This document shows, in pieces, positions 56,851-64,000 of a DNA stretch of 64,000 nt. Source of the DNA: Acanthosoma haemorrhoidale (lineage: Eukaryota > Arthropoda > Insecta > Hemiptera > Acanthosomatidae); assembly GCA_930367205.1 (NCBI GenBank), contig OV884009.1:116449454-116513453 (forward strand). The letters are read 5' to 3'. The notes under the pieces are model-generated. The model was not told the origin of the DNA. It saw only the letters and a program-made list of their open reading frames with translations, and did no database searches. The first letter of the stretch is position 1; every line of letters begins with the position of its first letter. A program made the position numbers and the translations under genes.

Positions 56851-58799
56851 ATGAGGTAATCAAATGTTCTTTTTTTAATATTCAAGATCTTTTATATAGT
56901 ATACCATACTCAACAATAATGAATTTATTTTATTACCAAGTTTTTAAATAAATAATGATAGCTAATCATGTTGTATGAAGGATTTTCAATAATTTGAATG
57001 TAATTCCATACGATATATATATAACTTGTTATCTCTACGGAAAAGTCTCAGAGGGCTGGAACGAACACATTGGTTTTGGAAAGAAAAAAACAACAAAGGA
57101 AACAACAAAATTAATAAAAAAAATTGTTACTCGACGTGGTGAGGAGTCTATTGGTTAATTAGGGTATATATTGTGGTCTAAAAGTTACGGCTGTGTGGAA
57201 GTTAGCATGGAAGATGTTTTGCATAATTGAGGCAAGGCCCGGCTAGATAGGATTCGCCTGAGATTGCTATTGTGCTGCTGTGAATAAAGTTGGAATTATC
57301 GTTCCATTCCCTCATAGGACTCGTAGAATCTATTTACCCGCCAAAGTTACTCTGATGTGACCCTTAAAACGGGACCACCATAAAATTTACCATTTCTTAA
57401 TAGATGAAATCATTGAAGGGGGACCGTTTGTAACATCAATAAAGATAATTTTTTGTTTACTGTTGTAAGTCTTTAAGAGTTGTTGCTACTACGGACCTTG
57501 CAAACAATTTGTTCTAACAGTATACTTTCCTATTAGATAGTGTATGAATGAATATAATCCGTAGCCAATACTTGCTTTCTTCAAACCTTTTACAAAGTAT
57601 TTAGTCTCATTCTATTTACATCATATTCTTTAAATCTTTATTCGACTCCCACAACATATGAAATTGGCTTTCTGTATATTTTGAATACAATTTTTAATTC
57701 AAGAACTTATTTATTATTATTAAATTGTTTTCCCAATATGTGTTGTATTGATTGTTTTTTGTTGGCTACAGTTGTATTAATTTATTTGTACATTGTTGTT
57801 ATTTATAGGGGACACAGTTCCAAATAAATTTTTTTTTTCCATCTATCTACAATTTTTCTTTTGAATATTGTTACGCCGTAATTTTAATTTAATCAAAACA
57901 CATACAGCGTATTCCGAGCTGCTGTTTAACCACCTGTTCTACCAATATTAAACATAGTGTCGATACATAATTAAGCTACGAAAAAAAAATGTTGTTCGTA
58001 AGCTAACAAATGCTTATACTTTCTGTAGCTTTTCTACCTTTAAAACATATTACAAAAAGTCATAAAGATTACGTAAAAAACAAAACAATAAAAACATGGG
58101 CGTTGAAAACTATATAGTTTTATCCGGAGAGCATTTTAGGACCGACTGACCCTACAAGACAAATCTACATTAAATCTCCAAGACCTTTGCTCGGTAATTC
58201 TACACCCCATCTCGGAGTGGGCATTTTTGTATTTGTATCTGGCCTAGAGGTCCTACCGCGTTGACCATCTCAACGGAAAAAGCTCTACATTCAACCATCT
58301 ACGAGCTAAACCTCTTTCTCAGTACTTTGTTGGTCCACCTGTGTCCATGAGTTTTATTGTAGGGGCTGTGGATACTTGAACATTAAACTTTCATCCCATT
58401 GAGTAGTTACGGAAAGATTACGTTAATGCAAATATGAATGATTTGAGTTCCAACAAAATTGAAAATGCATATTTAATAGGTCCCAAGAAGTTTTAAGGTT
58501 TTTAATCAATATTTTAGGTAATCACAAGTTTTGTATTTGTTAAAAATTTTAATTATAGTGAAAAAAAATCAAAAGTAGCAAGTAATTATTCACAATCATT
58601 AAAAAAAAAAACTAACGCCAAAATTCTGACAACTCCAGATGGTTTTTGAATAGATTATCACTATATACGTACTTATTTATATTTATAAAAAATAGATAAA
58701 TATTTAATGAAAACTTAAAAATAGCAGAGCCACTGATTTTTAGATCAGCTGATTTTTCAATTTATGCAAATATTCTCAACAACATCCATTATAGGTCTC
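56851..58799. other. AT-rich DNA, unassigned
   Basis: GC-richer blocks at 57120-57370 and 58100-58380 have no recognised content. The first contains GTGAATAAAGTTGGAATTAT, a possible LTR or gene-end poly(A) signal without other support. Confidence 0.45.
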
Positions 58800-59290
58800 A
58801 GTTGTTTAACCTTTAAGAAATCACGCCGTGAGATTTTCTCTCACGCTTGAAGAGAATCACTGGTGATTTGGAGGTGGGGTTGGTGGGCAGAGTTTTAGCT
58901 GCGTTTCCATGATTAACGTCTACATTCCATGTTAACAGTCATCGCATAAGAGAATGTTTGCGGAAAAAGTCTGTATTGTGAGATATTCTCTCATAGCAAG
59001 GGTCTACGTCACGTATTTGTAAGTAGGTACCCCAATGTTTATAAAATTACGGTTTTTGTTGATTTTTGTTATATGTTTTTATGATGAGTCATATAAATTC
59101 CTCCATACCAAATCTCCCATGTGAACTGAGAATGAGCACCAAAAGAATAGGTGGACTTGAAGATGAGCCAATTTCCGAAAAGGAAATGTGTGAGACAAGG
59201 TTTCTTTCCATTTTGTCCTTGCAAGAAAAATAAAAAAGCAAAGGAAGTGTGTGGAAAATGGAACGTACCCATTCGCTCCTCACACACTAA
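58800..59290 (+). repeat. Interspersed repeat family A, copy 2 (with conserved short frame)
   Basis: Plus-strand partner of 14660-15140. It contains CACGTATTTGTAAGTA (possible donor) and then SHINSSIPNLPCELRMSTKR, with IGGLEDEPIS continuing the frame of the other copy. The possible acceptor TTTTTATAG of copy 1 reads TTTTTATGA here, so the intron, if real, would be disabled. A stop ends the shared frame after LSLQEK. Confidence 0.65.
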
Positions 59291-60141
59291 CTACACGTGC
59301 CCAATATTTGTGGATCATTGTTCACTTTTATATTATCAACATTTAGATGTGTAATTTCTATTTAATCGTATGACAATCCCTTTCTAAAATGTATCTGAAC
59401 AGTGATTTTGTTAAAGGTACTTTGTGTTTTTTTGATTAATATAATTTTTGTCATTTCAAAAAATACTTTTAATTATTCCTTTTCTTTTAAAAATAATTTT
59501 GTTTGGTATTTAGAAGTTCATTATCTGATGAAATCAGCTAATATTTGAGGTGCGAAAGAAAGCCTCACGCGTGAGTTCGCATGTCTCACTTTTTCCAGCA
59601 AGTTCAGGTGGGTTTAATTTATATAGCTACTTACTTTTTTCATACTAACTCGACATTTAATGAGGTTTTAATTATTACTATAGTGTAATGAAATAAAGAC
59701 ATGTGCAATATCAACCATAACATAAAAACCTTATAGTTTGGCGAAACTGCCAGCACACCCTTTTTGTTTAATTATTCTTTTTACTGTCATATGTCTATTT
59801 GAGTTTCGTTTTTTCACTGCAGTATTGCTATCTGTATTAAAAAAATGCTTTCGTATTCGATTTATCATTTATAAATATATATTGCTCACTTAAGTAATAA
59901 TTATGCGTTTGACAGTAGAAGTTTGACAGCAGGGGATAATTGAAGTGAATCTGAAATTCGTTTCTCACTAATTAGTTGGTCGATTATTCCGAACTAACCT
60001 TGGAAAGACCCGTCGGTTCAGTTCGTTATTTCAAGTTAAGTGAAGTTAGATAAGAGACACGCCCGGCAGTCAAGCATCCTTTCCTTTGTATTGCGCAACT
60101 TAACTTCTCACCTAAGTTTCCAAAGACAATGGCACCAAAAT
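59291..60141. other. AT-rich DNA, unassigned
   Basis: No recognised gene. TTCAGTTCGTT near 60018 is an initiator-like string upstream of the possible exon at 60142. Confidence 0.4.
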
Positions 60142-60294
60142 ATGAAATCATTTAAAGGAGCTCTAAGTTGTTTAAGATTGAAGAATATCAAACCTGAAGT
60201 CCAGAATCTTCGATTCTACTCTGTCATAAACTTCAAGAGTAAGTTACTTTTCAGTGGTAAAATATGGCCAGGAATAAAATGTGTGACATTTCAG
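60142..60294 (+). other. Possible first coding exon of a mitochondrial-type protein
   Basis: The ATG at 60142 opens MKSFKGALSCLRLKNIKPEV followed by QNLRFYSV: basic, without acidic residues for the first 18, with an RFYS cleavage-like site. This is the look of a mitochondrial presequence. The frame runs 51 codons to a strong donor, CAG|GTACGT, at 60294/60295 (an alternative donor AGA|GTAAGT is at 60238). Against it, a short upstream ATG (60129) in a better context opens an 8-codon frame over this start, and I found no second exon. No family is named. Confidence 0.28.
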
Positions 60295-60534
60295 GTACGT
60301 CTATCATAATCGCAGAACCACTTAATTTTACATGAAGTGTGTTAGTACGTTTAAGAGATGGATATATCATCTTGACGCTAATGTAAACACTATTTCGTTC
60401 AATTTTGAATCTAGCTCATGTGAATGAGTCGTGGATAATACCACCTATAATTACTGTAGTCAATGGAGGAATTGAATAAGACGTTAAGGTCCCGAGGACA
60501 GAAATCGTCACTTGTGAGTTAGAGGATCCAGGAA

Positions 60535-60640
60535 TGTGGTACCAAAGGAACTATGTGATGGGAAATGGAGTTATAGGCAATGACCTACATGTGCGATTCC
60601 ATCTGGGTGATCAGCTCGAATGTTCCATCCCCAAACGGCC
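60535..60640 (-). pseudogene. Jockey endonuclease fragment, ~105 bp
   Basis: The reverse complement matches copy 1 positions about 5190-5295: GCTGATCACCCAGATGGAAT for the TDHPDG part and CATAGTTCCTTTGGTACCAC. It is short and has indels. Confidence 0.75.
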
Positions 60641-60829
60641 ACTCAACAACATGTTTATCAATCTCAAGCTTGATGATCCCTTAACGTGAACATAACCATG
60701 AAGCCTCAACAAGAAATGCATAAACCAAATTAATTCGAGGCAGGAAGTACAGAAAGAGGTTAAATCTCGTAGATCACGTGGTTTATTTAATATGGCAGCA
60801 AAATGTAAATAATCTTCAAAGGCTCCATA
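60641..60829. other. Unassigned
   Basis: No recognisable content. Confidence 0.5.
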
Positions 60830-60970
60830 GATCCACTGCTTTTGCTGGGTTTGATTGGGGTTAACTCAGTCCGGTGACGAAAAATGAGTTTCCAGTTAAA
60901 TTGAAAAGTATCAATTATTATTAAAAACTACCAACTACGGTGACAACCTCCAGCTAGCCCTCATCACCTT
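60830..60970 (+). repeat. Interspersed repeat family C, copy 2
   Basis: Partner of 56610-56850 in the same orientation, sharing GTGACGAAAAATGAGT and the flanking strings. Confidence 0.7.
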
Positions 60971-62389
60971 CTACGCTTTCAATTTTTTATTCCGATAAAA
61001 AGTAGTTAGTTTTCACATCTCAAAACATTCAAGTTATTTTAGATCCAAACTGACGGCGTATATCGTGTCTATGTGTCTAAATATATACTCATTTTATACG
61101 GCTGCTCCGGGATTGTATCTCGTTGATTATTCCCTGAAGGGGAAATTTCTACCGGGGATCATTTATGGGGGGATTACACTGCAACTGCTACGAACAGGGA
61201 ACGTGGCGCCAAACAGTGTCAATAAGGAGGCAGTATGAATATTCAAAACGACTGAGAACTAACTCATTACTGCTAGATGTTATACTTGAAACGGTTACGT
61301 CCCTCGGGTGACCTGCCAGCCGTGCTACAGCGGATTTCTAAACATTTCATGACGAAGCACACGTATCTTTAACAAGGCTATTCATCAATAGTTTATCTAA
61401 AAACAACGGAGCTGGTCGATCCCGTTGGCAAAGGGAAATTTTAGTTTGAAAAGTCAATCAGCTATAAATAATCTTAAAAAAAGGCCAAGTGTGATAGTGT
61501 TTCGTGACGCTTGCGTAAACGATTTCATTGACAGTTTCAAGGACTTTTTGCAATAATAGTCTACTAAAACCTTAACACTTGATACAAATTAGTAATTGGC
61601 TAGTCGAGATCTCTAGTTCTATGGCCACCTTAATTTTATTTTTACTGTCATAAAAATATCGTCCAACTAAAAAAAATTATTAAGCTAATGTTGTGAAGAC
61701 GATGTCAATGGCTTTTTGTGATGTTAGCTTGAGAAAACAAATATTGCATAATCTTAATCAGGGCATCAATTTCATACCCTATCCAAAATTATAGTATTTT
61801 TTTTTAAATACAAAATAATTAATTAATTGATTAATAACAATCGTTATTTATCTTAAGTTATATAATGCTAAGAATAGTATAATGCTAATATTATATATAA
61901 TGGTAAAAGTAGAAGCAAGCCGCTTCTACTCTATACCTGCCTCGTGACTTCATGGAAGTGACTGGTGTCTCCTGTTATTTTTTAAGTAAGCGACCGCATC
62001 CCTCCAAGTCCCTCCCTATTCCCGGAACTACCCTTTTCTTATACATATATGTCTTAGCTTTAGCCCTTTAGACTTTAGCCTTTAGACCTCACTTGTTCCT
62101 AAACATCCCACCCAGTATGTAGTAACGTAGTAAATATTTGAATATACCAGTGTTTTGCTTGTACTTCATAATAAAGCTCTTCTTTCTTTTCTTTTAAAAG
62201 ACTCTCCTCTACAAAGATTATTTATCTTTAGATCCAATGGGACCTCTACGTCAAATAACATGTCTATAGCTTCAACGAGTGACTCTCAGAGACTGAAAGA
62301 CAAGAGACAGAAAATACGTTTGAGGATCTGGTTTTCAAAAAATCCGTTTGAAATTCCTCATCCGGAAAATGGGCCTTAGCTGGAAGATA
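60971..62389. other. Mostly AT-rich, unassigned
   Basis: A GC-rich block at 61100-61340 has no recognised motif. On the minus strand 62200-62390 may continue the Ser/Pro-rich region of the BEL/Pao element to the right. Confidence 0.4.
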
Positions 62390-62601
62390 GATGACAGAAT
62401 CTTGGACAGGGCTTTCAGAGACGGCATCAGAGGATAGCAAGACTAGAGAAGATTCTGGCTTAGTAGGCGCATGATCAGTGGGATGGCAATCAGATGAGAG
62501 AGGAGAGTCTGAACAGAAGTCAGATGAAACAGAAGGGTCGGATGGATTTAAGGCGAGCAGACAATCAGGTGGGAACAGACGCTGAGGTGATCGAGGACGT
62601 C

Positions 62602-63073
62602 CTAGTCAATCCGACCGACACCCAGAAGAGGGGGGTGATCGGCGAGGGCGCCTGCGTTGCTCCTTAGGTACATAAGAAGCATCAAATGCATCAGACGAGG
62701 CAGGAGAGGTAGAACGCGCAGGGAACTGCCAATTCGTAGGCGATGAGACGCGTGAGGCCACAGACTGAACAGATGAAGTCGAACGTGAATGAGGTGGGGA
62801 GGCGTCTCCTGAACGATGCTGGGGTACATCGTTTCTTGGATGCAGGATGGTGTGATGCCGCTGGTCACATGCATGGCAGGAATGCGAAGATTGGCATTGG
62901 TCAGTAGAGTGATACTCTGACAGTCAATTTCGGCTGATGGAGATGCTTGCCACATATTTTAGGCGCTGCTGAGAATTCAAAGGAAGAGGGAGATCAACAG
63001 AGGGAGTGCTAGTCGTATGATTCGGTGCGTGGTCCCTAGAACACTGTTTACATCTCACACTAATGGCCAAAAT
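62602..63073 (-). pseudogene. BEL/Pao gag, duplicated block, knuckle 2 and tail
   Basis: After the inserted block the frame reads NSQQRLKYVASISISRN, then TGA in place of a Cys codon, then LSEYHSTDQC and CHACDQRHHTILHPRND. That CxxC..HHTILH text is the standard second knuckle of BEL/Pao gag. A Ser-rich tail follows. The inserted block (62983-63073) itself encodes a CxxCxxxH-like text copied from the N-terminal linker. Confidence 0.8.
62983..63073 (-). repeat. ~90-bp block, inserted copy in the knuckle region
   Basis: Shares GGAGATCAACAGAGGGAGTG and GTCGTATGATTCGGTGCGTG with 63823-63914. It sits between knuckle 1 and the QQRLKYV segment, which are adjacent in normal BEL/Pao gag. Confidence 0.85.
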
Positions 63074-63380
63074 TGGGGCACTGGCGAATGGAATGGTCCT
63101 TAGCGTCCCAATAGGCACAAGTAGCCCGGATCGAAGCAGATGAGCGAGATGGTGGCGCCGAGGTGTAGACAGAACGACGAACAGACGAATTGTTTTGTGT
63201 AGAGCGCATGGGTGACTTGGAACGCTGAGTGTGCTGTTTGAAGGCAGGTGATGACTGGTGAAACCAACTAGGCAACTTGAGTTTGGATGACGGAGGGCAA
63301 GGAGTGCTTTCCAGCTCTCGTAGTTGCTGATTAGCGAACTTCAACAAGGTGTCTACAGACGGAAATTCATCCATTGTCAA
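63060..63380 (-). pseudogene. BEL/Pao gag linker and zinc knuckle 1
   Basis: Same frame as the DUF1759 part upstream (the stop at 63411 lies between them). Ser/Pro/Gln-rich, then CAYWDAKDHSIRQCPNF: the knuckle C-x2-C-x4-H-x4-C with the second Cys replaced by Trp (TGG for TGC or TGT), so metal binding would be lost. The frame ends two codons after the knuckle, where the duplicated block begins. Confidence 0.8.
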
Positions 63381-63410
63381 CTGCTGTTCCTGCGTTGACG
63401 AGAATCCTTG

Positions 63411-64000
63411 TCAAGCCCTTGGACGCTCATCGAGAAAAACAAAAAAATCGGCTAAATCGTCAATGGGCAAGGATTTGAGCGCATGAATAGCATTTTGATG
63501 GGTGGTGATAAAGCCTTTTAGATGCTCAATAGAGGCGGTAGAAGATGCGGGATAGTGCGAAATTTGCATCAAATACATTTGAGCCAAACGACGATTATTT
63601 TGAAATCGTTGTCGCAGGGTTCGATAGGCAAGCGGATAATGAGCAGCGCTGTGATCGAAAATGGAGATGACAGCTGCCGCTTCATCGGAGACAGAAGATC
63701 GTAGAAAGTGGAATTTCTGAGCATCCGGCAAGGACGCGTTTTCGTGAACTAGTGATTCATATAAGGCGATAAATTCAGGCCAGCGTTCAATTTGACCGTT
63801 GAACGTTGGCAGCTGAATACGTGGGAGAGGGAGATCAACAGAGGGAGTGCTAGTCGTATGATTCGGTGCGTGGTCTCTAGACAACTGATTACATCTCATA
63901 CGAATGGCCAAGATCAATTCGAAATAGGAGGGATGTTCAGACGGATTGGCGGGTCGTTGACCGTACGGTAGCTGACTAACTGTCTGGACGTACCGGCTGT
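63411..64000 (-). pseudogene. BEL/Pao gag N-terminal part with DUF1759 domain
   Basis: The frame is open from the window edge (64000) to TGA 63411, so the true start lies outside. It contains LPRIQLPTFNGQIERWPEFI, FHFLRSSVSDEAAAVI and QNAIHALKSLPIDDLADFFV, the order of the DUF1759 capsid-like domain of BEL/Pao gag. The Met at 63917 is internal, since HPSYFELILAIRMRCNQ reads straight through it. Confidence 0.85.
63823..63914 (-). repeat. ~90-bp block, original location in gag
   Basis: Nearly the same as 62983-63073. Here it leads naturally into the DUF1759 domain (SVDLPLPRIQLPTFNG), so this is probably the source. Confidence 0.85.

Larger units (their letters stand above)
62390..64000 (-). 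mobile_element. BEL/Pao LTR retrotransposon gag region, partial
   Basis: Minus-strand gag running off the right edge. From 64000 downward there is an open N-terminal segment, the DUF1759 capsid-like domain, a Ser/Pro-rich linker, zinc knuckle 1, a duplicated ~90-bp block, zinc knuckle 2, then a Ser/Pro-rich tail to about 62390. Protease, polymerase, integrase and LTRs are not in view. Lesions: TGA at 63411 where Trp is likely; a Cys-to-Trp change in knuckle 1; a frame change caused by the block; TGA at 62924-62926 where a Cys is expected. Confidence 0.85.

Noticed and set aside
57120..57365. Solo LTR starting TGTTACTCG with AATAAAG inside
   Set aside because: Same reasons: no partner, no duplication, uncertain 3' end.

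Overview
The window looks like intergenic or intronic DNA from an AT-rich arthropod genome, most likely an insect. I reach this from the transposon set (a Jockey-clade non-LTR family, R1-like and CR1-like relics, a gypsy/errantivirus-like LTR element, a BEL/Pao gag, Tc1 fossils, a mariner-type MITE) and from a 35-nt U2 snRNA piece carrying the CAAAG spelling that I recall from insect U2. I found no complete host gene. Nearly all recognisable coding sequence belongs to mobile elements, and most of it is broken. The best host-gene hints are weak: one possible presequence-like first exon near 60.14 kb and one anonymous 90-codon frame near 52.2 kb.

Left part (1-16.7 kb). A full-length Jockey-type element lies at 3280-8074 between 14-bp target-site duplications. 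Its ORF1 has one in-frame stop, its endonuclease is heavily damaged, and its reverse transcriptase frame is open for 738 codons. An R1-like reverse transcriptase relic follows it. At 12.0-12.67 kb a decayed Jockey-like ORF2 tail on the minus strand contains a 17-copy, 24-bp minisatellite that appears to be an amplified 8-codon piece of that same ORF. One copy of a ~480-bp repeat with a possible intron is at 14.66-15.14 kb.

Middle (16.7-38 kb). A 3.8-kb gypsy/errantivirus-like LTR element on the minus strand (16729-20512) has nearly identical LTRs and an intact-looking integrase triad, but it lacks protease and reverse transcriptase and has no env. Next come a tRNA-like (SINE) fragment, a CR1-like relic, a 122-bp mariner-type MITE and a Tc1 fossil. 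At 30054-30641 a short Jockey insertion starts with the antisense 5' end of U2 snRNA. A 2.4-kb 5'-truncated Jockey copy (32205-34572) follows. A 1.7-kb unit holds an 86-bp satellite between ~165-bp direct repeats, and a long-armed palindromic element closes this part.

Right part (38-64 kb). AT-rich DNA carries scattered pieces: Jockey 3' ends at 42.88 and 54.07 kb, Jockey endonuclease pieces on the minus strand at 47.5 and 60.5 kb, a second Tc1 fossil at 50.6 kb, paired anonymous interspersed repeats, and a BEL/Pao gag running off the right edge on the minus strand. That gag carries a duplicated ~90-bp block.

The elements do not form a pathway. What links them is retrotransposition history: at least six pieces come from one Jockey family, and three of its insertions keep clear target-site duplications of 14, 14 and 16 bp. 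Coordinates of decayed elements are approximate, because all alignments were made by eye.
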